Assembly: GCF_000770585.1 (NCBI RefSeq)
Contig: NZ_JNCF01000011.1
Coordinates: 1 to 64,000 of the forward strand
Origin: Legionella norrlandica
GTDB taxonomy: Bacteria > Pseudomonadota > Gammaproteobacteria > Legionellales > Legionellaceae
DNA length: 64,000 nucleotides
Direction of reading: 5' to 3'
In this document: positions 49,487 to 58,201 of the stretch, piece after piece
How positions within the stretch are numbered: the first letter of the stretch is position 1
Layout of the letters: each line of letters starts with the position of its first letter
Translations under genes and position numbers: made by a program
The notes under the pieces: model-generated
Told to the model about the DNA's origin: nothing
Database searches by the model: none
What the model saw: the letters and a program-made list of their open reading frames with translations, nothing else

Positions 49487-49825
49487 TCATATAGGCATAC
49501 TCATGATCTCTTTATAAGCATCAATCAGTTTGTTCCTTACAACTAAAAGACCTTCAAAAGCCACTTTAGAATGGATTGCAGAAATTAACACTTGCGGTAA
49601 AGAAACTTTTATATCTCCTTTTAGATAAGACTCTTTTAAAGACTCAGCAGCATTTTGTGTTTGATTGATTGTAGACAATGCAGATTTTGCAGCCCCCATT
49701 ATCTCACCAAAGCCCGATTGTGTCTTTTTAATATTGAGATTATCTAATTGGGGCTTTTCTGATATGGATCTAATTTTTGTCAACGTATCCATGATTTGCG
49801 CTTTTGAAATCGCAGGAACAGTCAT
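49487..49825 (-). CDS. fliE: Flagellar hook-basal body protein FliE
   Basis: A 112-residue protein joining the MS ring to the rod. The C-terminal half shows the FliE pattern VSLPQVLISAIHSKVAFEGLLVVRNKLIDAYKEIMSMPI. It is the first gene of the fliEFGHIJ block on the minus strand, 14 bp before fliF, with AGGA upstream. Confidence 0.92.
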   Translation of the reverse strand: MTVPAISKAQIMDTLTKIRSISEKPQLDNLNIKKTQSGFGEIMGAAKSALSTINQTQNAAESLKESYLKGDIKVSLPQVLISAIHSKVAFEGLLVVRNKLIDAYKEIMSMPI

Positions 49826-49923
49826 GATGTATATCCTATATAAAAAATTCCTTTCTTTAACTTAGTATCCTATAGCTTTAGGCAAACTGCAACAGCAAAG
49901 TCACATTCATCATAGGGTAATGA

Positions 49924-50196
49924 TTACATTATGCGAATATGATATTTGCCATTAGCAGATATAATTTGTCCTCTCAAGATTGGCTTATCGTTAGCATAAA
50001 TAATCAAAGGTTCAGTTACTTTTTGGGCAAGTTGAATAATAGAATTTTGCCCTAAACCCATTAATTCACTAATTTTCATTTTTGCGCTACCGAGCTCAAC
50101 TCGTAAAGAAATAATGATATCATCCAGAGGATGGTCTCTCCCTGCTTCATTTATACTCGAATTAACCTGATCTGGCTTCTCTGATTGTTCAAACAT
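49924..50196 (-). CDS. fliN: Flagellar motor switch protein FliN
   Basis: A 90-residue SpoA-domain protein: IISLRVELGSAKMKISELMGLGQNSIIQLAQKVTEPLIIYANDKPILRGQIISANGKYHIRI is a clear FliN. The preceding acidic segment is short. It lies 18 bp after fliM on the same strand and forms the bottom of the C ring. Confidence 0.93.
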   Translation of the reverse strand: MFEQSEKPDQVNSSINEAGRDHPLDDIIISLRVELGSAKMKISELMGLGQNSIIQLAQKVTEPLIIYANDKPILRGQIISANGKYHIRIM

Positions 50197-50214
50197 TTTA
50201 TTATTCCCTATTTC

Positions 50215-51108
50215 TCAATCAACTATCGTTTTAACTGCCTTGTAAGAATTTAATTGTCCAAGTTGTGCATTAAACACCTTTTTATTGTCTACACATAATT
50301 CAACTAATGAAGGATCACTAACTTCAATTAAATCACCTGATTTTAAATTCATCACCTTATTTAAGGGTAATTTAATTTCAGGTAACATGGCTATTACATT
50401 GACGGTGCTTTCAATTACTTCCTTTTTTAAGGAAGAATTAAACTCGTCTTGTAAACAATCATCTGCGGTCTCATTTTTGATGGTGTGATTATAAAACGCC
50501 ATCTCCTCCAATATTTTTTGCGGTAAAATCAGTTTAAAAAAACAATTGACTTTGTTTGCATTCATTTGAAACAGGATTTGATAGTTTTTTTCCTCTATAT
50601 GGCGAAAATTCAAGTTTTTTAAGTATAGTGTAGATTTTAATAGTTGTGGTTGAAAATCGATTTGCTCTGAAAAAATTTTACCCAAAGAAACTAAACACAA
50701 ATTTCCAATTTGATCAATAACCTTAAGTGAACAATTTCCAAAGGACAATAATTCTTTATTACTTTCATTCCCTACGTATCCATATAAGTAATCAATAAAT
50801 AAACTAGCCGATTGGAAATCAAAAAGGAGCAGTCCTTGTTCTTCTCTATTTTGAAGAGCAAAAACAGTGTAAATAAAATCCTTATAGTTTTTAATTGTAT
50901 CCTTATCCTCAAGATATTTGATTGCTTTATATTCAAAATCGATTTTTTTTCCTAAATATTGTGAAAGTTCTGTGCCAAAGTTCGCAGAAAAGGCTTGAGC
51001 TAAGTTCACAATATCTTTATTTTCTTCTACCAACCAACTATTTTCAAAAGATTCAATATGTTGTAACTCTTCAGAATTATCAGTTTTTTGTTCGGTTAGA
51101 TCCCTCAT
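50215..51108 (-). CDS. fliM: Flagellar motor switch protein FliM, divergent
   Basis: About 297 residues from the ATG at 51108 (GAGGG six bases upstream; a TTG at 51120 is the alternative). The C-terminal SpoA domain ends with GDLIEVSDPSLVELCVDNKKVFNAQLGQLNSYKAVKTI, and the middle resembles FliM weakly. The N-terminal CheY-binding motif LSQxEIDALL is not present; instead it begins DLTEQKTDNSEELQHIESFENSW. The position before fliN and after motB supports the call. The divergence suggests a motor without ordinary CheY control. Confidence 0.8.
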   Translation of the reverse strand: MRDLTEQKTDNSEELQHIESFENSWLVEENKDIVNLAQAFSANFGTELSQYLGKKIDFEYKAIKYLEDKDTIKNYKDFIYTVFALQNREEQGLLLFDFQSASLFIDYLYGYVGNESNKELLSFGNCSLKVIDQIGNLCLVSLGKIFSEQIDFQPQLLKSTLYLKNLNFRHIEEKNYQILFQMNANKVNCFFKLILPQKILEEMAFYNHTIKNETADDCLQDEFNSSLKKEVIESTVNVIAMLPEIKLPLNKVMNLKSGDLIEVSDPSLVELCVDNKKVFNAQLGQLNSYKAVKTIVD

Positions 51109-51109
51109 T

Positions 51110-52015
51110 TTATCCCTCAAGCAATCGTTTTACAGCCTCATCAGTTAACAAGATGATCTCAATTCTTCTATTTTTTGGATTTTCTCCAGATTTTTTATCT
51201 AAAAGAACAGAATCAGAAGCACCTTGTATTCGAATAATTTTCTCTTCGGACACCCCATATTTGATCAATACTCTTCTCGTAGCATTTGCCCTATCTGCCG
51301 ACAACTCCCAGTTACTGTAATTTAAACTATTAGCATAGGGTCTTGTATCAGTATGCCCAATAATAGTGACCTTGTATCCACTTTCATTAATTTCCTGCGA
51401 TAACCAATTAAGAATGTGGCTAGCATGCGATTCAAAATCAACTTTTCCAAGAGAAAACATAGGCTTATTTTCTAAATCTTGTAGGCGGATTTTTAATCCA
51501 TCTTTAACTATGGTAAAGTCAACTTGATCTTTGTATTTAGCAACATTTGAGTTTTCTTTTAATTTTCTTTCTAATTTTTCTTTTAATTTTTTTAATTCTT
51601 CTTCTTGAGTCACTTGATTTGTATTTTTAACTATTTTTTTTAGGTCCTCGTTGGCGATAACCTTAAGAGGCTCCTTATCCATACCTCGAGAATGCGCATC
51701 AATTTGAACTTTTTCCTCATTAATTAATTGTAATTTATATTTTTTAGTATTTTCATCAGGAACTTTTTTTTGTTTTACATCATTTTTTTTATTGTCAACA
51801 AAAACATTTTTTAAGGGTTTACTAAAATAATTAGAGATTCCCATTAATTGAAATTTATTTAGCATCGACAATAACCACATGAGAAGAAAAAAAGCCATCA
51901 TAGCAGTCACAAAATCTGCATAAGCTATTTTCCAAGATCCCCCATGATGTGCATTATGCTTTTTTCTTACCTTTTTTATGATGATAATTTGGGGCTCTTT
52001 CGATGAATTACTCAT
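51110..52015 (-). CDS. motB: Flagellar stator protein MotB
   Basis: A 301-residue stator subunit with one membrane helix bearing the proton-carrying aspartate D34 (KIAYADFVTAMMAFFLLMWLL), a long linker with coiled parts, and a C-terminal OmpA-type peptidoglycan domain (YKVTIIGHTDTRPY, LSADRANATRRVLIKYGV, KNRRIEI). Its ATG overlaps the motA stop. The linker (about 60-170) is lysine-rich. Confidence 0.96.
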   Translation of the reverse strand: MSNSSKEPQIIIIKKVRKKHNAHHGGSWKIAYADFVTAMMAFFLLMWLLSMLNKFQLMGISNYFSKPLKNVFVDNKKNDVKQKKVPDENTKKYKLQLINEEKVQIDAHSRGMDKEPLKVIANEDLKKIVKNTNQVTQEEELKKLKEKLERKLKENSNVAKYKDQVDFTIVKDGLKIRLQDLENKPMFSLGKVDFESHASHILNWLSQEINESGYKVTIIGHTDTRPYANSLNYSNWELSADRANATRRVLIKYGVSEEKIIRIQGASDSVLLDKKSGENPKNRRIEIILLTDEAVKRLLEG

Positions 52016-52890
52016 TCAACTGCTCCTGAGCCTGCATGATTAATTTTTTTTAATAACTCTTCCAATTCTTTACCATTTGGCCTTTCTTTGCCGTAAATAA
52101 TTTTTCTACCAAATTCCAAAGCCATACTTGGAGAAAACTGATTCATCATTGCTACCAATACCACACGAATACAATTTAATGATTTAACTGCTGCATCAGT
52201 ACGATGTCCCATTAAGTACGCCAAAGGCGCAATAAAACCATAACCGATTAAGACTCCTAAAAAAGTACCTACTAAAGCTTTAGCAATTAAGGCCCCTAAT
52301 TGCTCGGGTGGTATCCCTAAAGATTCCATGGTATGGACCACCCCCATCACTGCAGCAACAATTCCAAAAGCAGGTAAACTATCAGCTACTTTATTAATTG
52401 CATTAACACATTGTTCCTTTTCCTCTTGAAATGTTTCAATGTCCTGTTCCATCAAGTTCTCTAACTGATGGTTGTTTACTCGACCTGTAATAATCAATCG
52501 CATGTGATCAGTAAAAAACTCCATCACTTCCTTATCTTTAAGTACCAAGGGATATTTTTTGGTAATCGCACTTTCATTAATGTTTTCAATATCTCCTTCA
52601 ACAGAAAGTACGCCTTGTTTTTTTACTTTATCTGCTATTTCAAATAAAAAGGACAAAAGTTGTACATAATATTTCTTCGAATACCCAAATTTCAAAATCA
52701 CAGAAAAAACACTTTTAATGGTCTGTATAACAATTTTAAGATTATTACTGACCACAAAAGAACCCAATGCTGCTCCCCCAATCATTAATAACTCGATTGG
52801 CTGAAATAACGCAAATAAATGACCTCCAGCAAGAGCAAAACCACCAAAAACTGAAAATAGGATAATTAAATAACCCAAAATTACTAGCAT
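52012..52890 (-). CDS. motA: Flagellar stator protein MotA
   Basis: A 292-residue, four-helix stator subunit of the E. coli (proton) type: LVILGYLIILFSVFGGFALAGG start, cytoplasmic loop, then KVADSLPAFGIVAAVMGVVHTMESLG and LGALIAKALVGTFLGVLIGYGFIAPLA. The two prolines near the torque loop are kept. It is the promoter-proximal gene of a minus-strand run motA-motB-fliM-fliN. Confidence 0.96.
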   Translation of the reverse strand: MLVILGYLIILFSVFGGFALAGGHLFALFQPIELLMIGGAALGSFVVSNNLKIVIQTIKSVFSVILKFGYSKKYYVQLLSFLFEIADKVKKQGVLSVEGDIENINESAITKKYPLVLKDKEVMEFFTDHMRLIITGRVNNHQLENLMEQDIETFQEEKEQCVNAINKVADSLPAFGIVAAVMGVVHTMESLGIPPEQLGALIAKALVGTFLGVLIGYGFIAPLAYLMGHRTDAAVKSLNCIRVVLVAMMNQFSPSMALEFGRKIIYGKERPNGKELEELLKKINHAGSGAVE

Positions 52891-52970
52891 AATCCCTCTC
52901 TTGTTTGTAATCCATTAATAAATTACATTAGTTGAGTATCGTTATTACTATAAACGAAAGGAATTGATTA

Positions 52971-53675
52971 ATGGTATATCTTATTAAAAAATTTATATTT
53001 TTTTTCCTAGTATTTTTTTACTGCAATCTACTATTCGCAGAATCATTTAGTTCTTTTCAAGACTTTCAAAGATATATAGATAATATTATCTTAGCATCAA
53101 TTCCAACTGAGGCAGGGGAAAAAATTGAGATTACAATTTTACAACTTAATGAGCAAAATATCCTCCCTTATTGTAAGTCAGATTTTGATGTTTCATTAGC
53201 CCACCCAGGATTATCATCACCAACAAACACAGTTCTTTTATCCTGTAAAGGAGAAAATCCATCCATCTTATATGTCCCAGTGCAAATCAAACTAATGACC
53301 GATATGATAAGTGCTGCTCGTCGAATTATGCCCGGAGAAGTTATAACTGAAAAAGATATCGTTATAAAAAAATTTGATAAATATCAAGTTTATGATGAAT
53401 ATTTTCAGGACATTTCTAAAGTGAATGGCTTAGTTGCAGCTCGACTAATTCCTCCAGGAAGTATCATTCTTAAAAAAAGCATTGCAAAGTCATTATTTAT
53501 AAAAAAAAATCAGCCTGTTACTCTCATTTTCAAAGAGGGTCCAATAGAGGTCAGTATGTCTGGAGTAGCACAAATGGATGGGTATCTTAATGATACCATT
53601 AAAATTGTTAATCCTTCTTCTAAAAAAATTGTTGATGGAACAATCATTGGGCCTGGGAAAGTAGAAATCCATTAA
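52971..53675 (+). CDS. flgA: Flagellar P-ring assembly chaperone FlgA
   Basis: A 234-residue periplasmic protein with a signal peptide (about residues 1-24) and a C-terminal SAF domain: AARRIMPGEVITEKDIVIKKF, VNGLVAARLIPPGSIILKKSIAK, IKKNQPVTLIFKEGPIEVSMSGVAQMDGYLNDTIKIVNPSSKKIVDGTIIGPGKVEI. FlgA helps FlgI form the P ring. It is divergent from motA and closes the island. Confidence 0.94.
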   Translation: MVYLIKKFIFFFLVFFYCNLLFAESFSSFQDFQRYIDNIILASIPTEAGEKIEITILQLNEQNILPYCKSDFDVSLAHPGLSSPTNTVLLSCKGENPSILYVPVQIKLMTDMISAARRIMPGEVITEKDIVIKKFDKYQVYDEYFQDISKVNGLVAARLIPPGSIILKKSIAKSLFIKKNQPVTLIFKEGPIEVSMSGVAQMDGYLNDTIKIVNPSSKKIVDGTIIGPGKVEIH

Positions 53676-53950
53676 GTCAACTCAAACTAATTCTCAAAAA
53701 ACTGTATTGCTTCATGTATGCTACCTGAGGTATCCCTAAGTATTCTTTTTTTTTTGAAAAAATACACTATATTTGTCAGTATTAGGCAATGACTAGTATC
53801 TCAATCAAGCATCACATATAACATAGAGAAGTTAAGCTCTATGCAAGGAGCAGGTTTTTCATGAATTGGTTGTGATGTTTAAAATAAATAACGCAATAAT
53901 TGTGGGCAATCAAACAGCAGGAAGCACCTACTAATGTGAAGGAAAACATT

Positions 53951-56900
53951 ATGGATAATGAGACCTCTAGGGACAAAGAAATAGACAAACAACTAAAGTC
54001 TATTACTAGTTCAAAATTTTCACGTAATTCTCTTTCCAGTAAAAACACTGATCTGCGTCTAGAAGAATATAATATAAAAATCAGTTCTCTTATTCCTAAA
54101 CTTTCAAAAGAAAACCCAATTTTAGCGGATATCAAACAAACCAATAATGGAGAGGCTACAAAAATAAATTTTTGCCTTTTTCAATACGCTCATGTTACTG
54201 CATTGGCCGATGTCTTACCTATTTTAGAAAATTTGGGCTTGCGAGCTATCAGTGAACATACTTTTGAGTTAACTGGTGAAAATAATGAGAGCATTTGGAT
54301 TTGCGAATATAGAATAGATGACTCAGTAGAATCTAGTACCAATATTCCAGCATCCAGTGAACTAATATGCCGTTCATTTGTAGAAATATTGAGTGGGAAA
54401 TATGAAAATGATGGATTTAATCATTTAATATCTGTAATTGGTTGTGATTGTGATGAAATCACTGTTTTTAGAGCCTATGCTAAATACATGAAGCAAATAG
54501 GAGTAGCATTTAGCCAACAATACATTGAGTCTATTTTAAAAAAATATTCAAACATTTCCAAATTATTTCTCAAATATTTCATTTTAAATAACCAACCAAA
54601 AAGAAATTCTGATAATGAGTTAACAGATTTGATCGGTTTAATCGATCGCGAATTAAGTGCTATCCAAAATATTGATGAAGAAAAAGTCTTAAGGATATTT
54701 AATAATTTAATCGAATCAACTACAAGAACTAATTTCTTCCAACGAGATAGCCTAGGAAAAAGAAAACCTTACTTATCTTTAAAATTCAACTCAAATGCAG
54801 TACTAGAAATGTCGGATCCAAAACCATTGAATGAAATATTTGTTTACTCTAAAAAATTTGAAGGTATTTATTTAAAATCATCCAAAATTTCCAGTGGCGG
54901 GATCATGCTATCCTATCATGAAAATTATCGTTCAGAAATTCTCAATGCCATGAACGATCAGATCTTACGCAATGCCATTATTGCTACAACAGGAGCCAAG
55001 GGAGGATTTATTCTCCATACGGAGGAGAATAATAATCATTCATCTAAACAACTCGAAGCTGAAGCTAACGGAGCTTATCAAGAATTTATAGCTGGTCTCC
55101 TCGATCTAACGGATAATATCACTCAAGAAACAATTGTCCACCCAGAAAATGTTGTTTGCCATGATGACCCAGACCCCTACTTGGCAATTACTTCAGATAG
55201 AAGAAATGAGCTTTTTCCCAATTTAGCCAATAGAATTTCCAAATCATACCATTATTGGTTAGGTGATGCATTTGCATCAGGTGGTTCACAACGATATAAC
55301 CATAAAAAATTAGGAATAACTGCTAAAGGGGCCTGGGAATCCATTAAACGCCATTTTAGAGATCTGAGCATCAACTTAATGGCTTATTCACCAACAGTCG
55401 TAGGCATTGGAGACATGAGTGGCGATGTTTTTGGCAATAGCATGATTTATTCAAAAACTATTAGGCTTCTTGCAGCATTTAATGATCAGTTTATTTTTAT
55501 AGACCCATCACCAAATCCTGAAATATCCTACGAAGAACGTGTTCGTCTTTTTGCATTACCAAATTCATCCTGGTCAAACTATAATAAGAAGCTCATTTCA
55601 CGTGGTGGAGGAGTGTTTTCGCGAGATCAAACGACGGTTTTTATTACTAATGAAATGAAACAAGTTTTCGAGATTACAGAAACCCAATTATCTCCCAATG
55701 AATTAATCAAAAGAATACTAAGATGTTCTGTTGATTTAATTTTTAACGGTGGTATTGGTACCTACATTAAAGCGACACATGAAAACAACGATGATGTTAA
55801 GGATAGAGCAAATGATTTATGCCGAATTGATGCCAATGAATTAAAGTGTAAAGTAATTGTTGAGGGGGGATATTCCGGTTTAACCCAATGTGCTCGCATT
55901 GAATATGCGCTTTCTGGAGGACTTATAAATACCGATTTCATTGATAATGGCGCAGATATCAATTATTCCAATCATGAAGTTAATTTGAAGATTGCTTTAG
56001 CTAATAAATTACAAAAAAATGAATTGTCTAAACAGCAACGAAATGAACTTTTAGAAACAGTATCCGATGAATTGGTAAAAATGGTACTTTTAGAAAGCTA
56101 TTATCAAACATTGGTTATTAGTTTTTCAGCTAGTCACGCTATTGAATATGTTGATTTATATCATGCACTCCTAAAAAATTTAGATGCTAAATTTAATCTA
56201 TCAAGATCGAAACAATGTCTTCCAAATAGCAAAGTATTATCAGAACGAAAAGTGACAGGAAAAAGCCTTACTCGACCTGAATTAGCTATTTTACTCTCTT
56301 ATTTAAAAATTCATGCCAGAAATGAAATTTTAAATTCTGATCTAAGTCATGATCCTTATATAAAAGAGGTTATAACAACCGCCTTCCCTAAATCTCTTCA
56401 TGATATTTGCAGAACTGACATAATGCATCATTTATTAGCGAAGGAAATAATTGCTAGTCAGCTTAGTAATATGGTGATTAACCGTATGGGAATTACTTTT
56501 CTATATCGACTGAATATGGAAACAGGCGAATCTATACCGATGATCATTAAATCATTTGTCATTTCCATGAAGGTTTTTGGCTTGCGGAAACTCCATGATG
56601 AAATTGAGGCCTTTGATGATTCTATTTCATCCGAAGTACAATATGATTTGTTACATCGAATTAGACGCTTGGTGAATATGTCTTGTCGGTGGTTCCTCAA
56701 CTCCAATAGGATGGACAATGATACTGAAAATTTAATTACCCACTATAAAAGTTGCATTGAAGAATTGACTCCAATAATTCCTACACTGATTGTTGGACAA
56801 ACTAAAAAGCAACTTGAACTCAATTATGAACGATTTATTTCGATAGGATTATCCCAAGAAAGCGCCAAGAAACTTTCCATTCTCAGAGTGTTATATACTG

Positions 56901-57844
56901 CACTTAATATTACTGAAGTAGCCACATCTTATTCCTTTAATCTTGAGAAAACCGCAAAAGTTTATTTTGCAATAGGCGGTAAGTTCAAGCTTGTTTGGTT
57001 TCGAGACATTATCGCGAATGACAATAGAGAAGGTTATAAAAATAGTATGGCAAGAATCACCCTTAGGGATGAAATTGATCTATTACAAAGACGCTTAACT
57101 ATACTAATGCTGCAGTCACGAATTGCTTACAACAATGAAAACGAACTGGTGCAAAAATGGATCGAAATCAATAAAAACATCTTCTTGCGTTGGGATGAAG
57201 TGATTGATGTTTCACAAGAGACAAGTGGTTCAGATTATACTATGCTATTTGTCGCACTTAGAGAACTATCCAATATGCTTGATAAGAAGTTTCCTTCTGA
57301 AAAATTCCAACAACTTGCCTTCTATGATCCATTGACAAACCTGGGCAATCGAAATGTCCTTTATTTTGAATTTGAGAACCTTGTAAAAACTAGAAACAAT
57401 AGATCAACTTTTGCATTAACCTATTTTGATGTTGATAATTTTAAAAAAATTAATGACCAATATGGGCATGAAGTTGGCGATATCGTATTAAAAACGGTGA
57501 CTGAACGGGTAAAACAATGCATCCGAATGGAAGACCTTTTTGTGAGAGTTGGTGGAGATGAATTTATTATTATCCTTCTTCATGCCTCCTCTGAAAATAA
57601 AATTCTTACCGTCCTAAACCGTATTAAAGATCAATTTCTCTCACCCATCCAAGTAGCAGAAATTGATATTGCCATTTCTTTAAGCATTGGCGTCGCTCTT
57701 TATCCAAATGATGGGTTAGAATTAAATCAACTCATTAAAAATGCCGATCAAGCGATGTATCAGTCCAAACTAAATGGAAAAAATAAATATACTTTCACAG
57801 AAAACTTTATGGAATCAATCAGCTCTTACAAAGGAAGGACATGA
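53951..57844 (+). CDS. NAD-glutamate-dehydrogenase-like protein fused to a GGDEF domain
   Basis: A 1297-residue protein from the ATG at 53951 (AAGGAAA seven bases upstream; a TTG 17 codons earlier is weaker). Residues about 310-700 match the catalytic core of large bacterial NAD-GDH (TGAKGGFIL, WLGDAFASGGS, KLGITAKGAWESIKRHF, VVGIGDMSGDVFGN, FNGGIGTYIKA, RIEYALSGGLINTDFIDN), and about 700-1110 the GDH C-terminal part. Several family-conserved residues differ: GGIM at 316-319 (usually GGxR), R340 (usually K), DRRNE at 416-420 (usually DKGTA) and EGGYSG at 638-643 (usually EGGNLG). The usual N-terminal part of the 1600-residue enzyme is largely missing. Residues about 1120-1297 are a GGDEF domain with GGDEF at 1201-1205 and the RxxD inhibitory site at 1192-1195, so it should make c-di-GMP. 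It lies 275 bp after flgA. A metabolite- or NAD-sensing cyclase is my inference. Confidence 0.85.
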   Translation: MDNETSRDKEIDKQLKSITSSKFSRNSLSSKNTDLRLEEYNIKISSLIPKLSKENPILADIKQTNNGEATKINFCLFQYAHVTALADVLPILENLGLRAISEHTFELTGENNESIWICEYRIDDSVESSTNIPASSELICRSFVEILSGKYENDGFNHLISVIGCDCDEITVFRAYAKYMKQIGVAFSQQYIESILKKYSNISKLFLKYFILNNQPKRNSDNELTDLIGLIDRELSAIQNIDEEKVLRIFNNLIESTTRTNFFQRDSLGKRKPYLSLKFNSNAVLEMSDPKPLNEIFVYSKKFEGIYLKSSKISSGGIMLSYHENYRSEILNAMNDQILRNAIIATTGAKGGFILHTEENNNHSSKQLEAEANGAYQEFIAGLLDLTDNITQETIVHPENVVCHDDPDPYLAITSDRRNELFPNLANRISKSYHYWLGDAFASGGSQRYNHKKLGITAKGAWESIKRHFRDLSINLMAYSPTVVGIGDMSGDVFGNSMIYSKTIRLLAAFNDQFIFIDPSPNPEISYEERVRLFALPNSSWSNYNKKLISRGGGVFSRDQTTVFITNEMKQVFEITETQLSPNELIKRILRCSVDLIFNGGIGTYIKATHENNDDVKDRANDLCRIDANELKCKVIVEGGYSGLTQCARIEYALSGGLINTDFIDNGADINYSNHEVNLKIALANKLQKNELSKQQRNELLETVSDELVKMVLLESYYQTLVISFSASHAIEYVDLYHALLKNLDAKFNLSRSKQCLPNSKVLSERKVTGKSLTRPELAILLSYLKIHARNEILNSDLSHDPYIKEVITTAFPKSLHDICRTDIMHHLLAKEIIASQLSNMVINRMGITFLYRLNMETGESIPMIIKSFVISMKVFGLRKLHDEIEAFDDSISSEVQYDLLHRIRRLVNMSCRWFLNSNRMDNDTENLITHYKSCIEELTPIIPTLIVGQTKKQLELNYERFISIGLSQESAKKLSILRVLYTALNITEVATSYSFNLEKTAKVYFAIGGKFKLVWFRDIIANDNREGYKNSMARITLRDEIDLLQRRLTILMLQSRIAYNNENELVQKWIEINKNIFLRWDEVIDVSQETSGSDYTMLFVALRELSNMLDKKFPSEKFQQLAFYDPLTNLGNRNVLYFEFENLVKTRNNRSTFALTYFDVDNFKKINDQYGHEVGDIVLKTVTERVKQCIRMEDLFVRVGGDEFIIILLHASSENKILTVLNRIKDQFLSPIQVAEIDIAISLSIGVALYPNDGLELNQLIKNADQAMYQSKLNGKNKYTFTENFMESISSYKGRT

Positions 57845-57879
57845 AACGTTCTAGAGTCTCTCTTGGTCCCCAAAGCCAT

Positions 57880-58188
57880 TTAACTGCCAAATTTAGGATA
57901 AATCGACTCTTTGACTTTTCGGATGGCTTGTTGTTGTATTGTTCTAGAATTTAGAATAATTAACCTAAATAAATGCGCAACAAATTTAGGATCCATGGAA
58001 TATTTCTTAGATAGAGATTCATAAAGCTCAAAATTCTTTTTTTCTTGCTCGACATCAATAATTTGCTTCCCTAGTTGTCTTTTTAACGTGCCAATTTTTT
58101 TACATAAATCCTGACGAAGAGCTATGTACCTAATGATATCATGATCTATGTTTTGAATTTGTTCTCTCAATTGTTCGATTGTTGACAT
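57880..58188 (-). CDS. Chorismate mutase, AroQ class
   Basis: Converts chorismate to prephenate. From the ATG at 58188 the protein has 102 residues, all helical, like the monofunctional AroQ enzymes. Aligning with the E. coli CM domain, R8, R25, K36, D45, E49, S81 and Q85 match R11, R28, K39, D48, E52, S84 and Q88; the position of R51 is Q48. An in-frame GTG at 58212 overlaps the trhP stop. It lies 13 bp after trhP on the same strand, so the two are almost certainly co-transcribed. Isochorismate pyruvate-lyase is the main alternative. Confidence 0.82.
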   Translation of the reverse strand: MSTIEQLREQIQNIDHDIIRYIALRQDLCKKIGTLKRQLGKQIIDVEQEKKNFELYESLSKKYSMDPKFVAHLFRLIILNSRTIQQQAIRKVKESIYPKFGS

Positions 58189-58201
58189 ATCCCACTCAAT
58201 G

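Noticed and set aside
53690-53760. Terminator after flgA near a ten-base T tract
   Set aside because: The T tract is strong but the stem before it (around TACCTGAGGTA) is a loopless palindrome, so the call is not safe.
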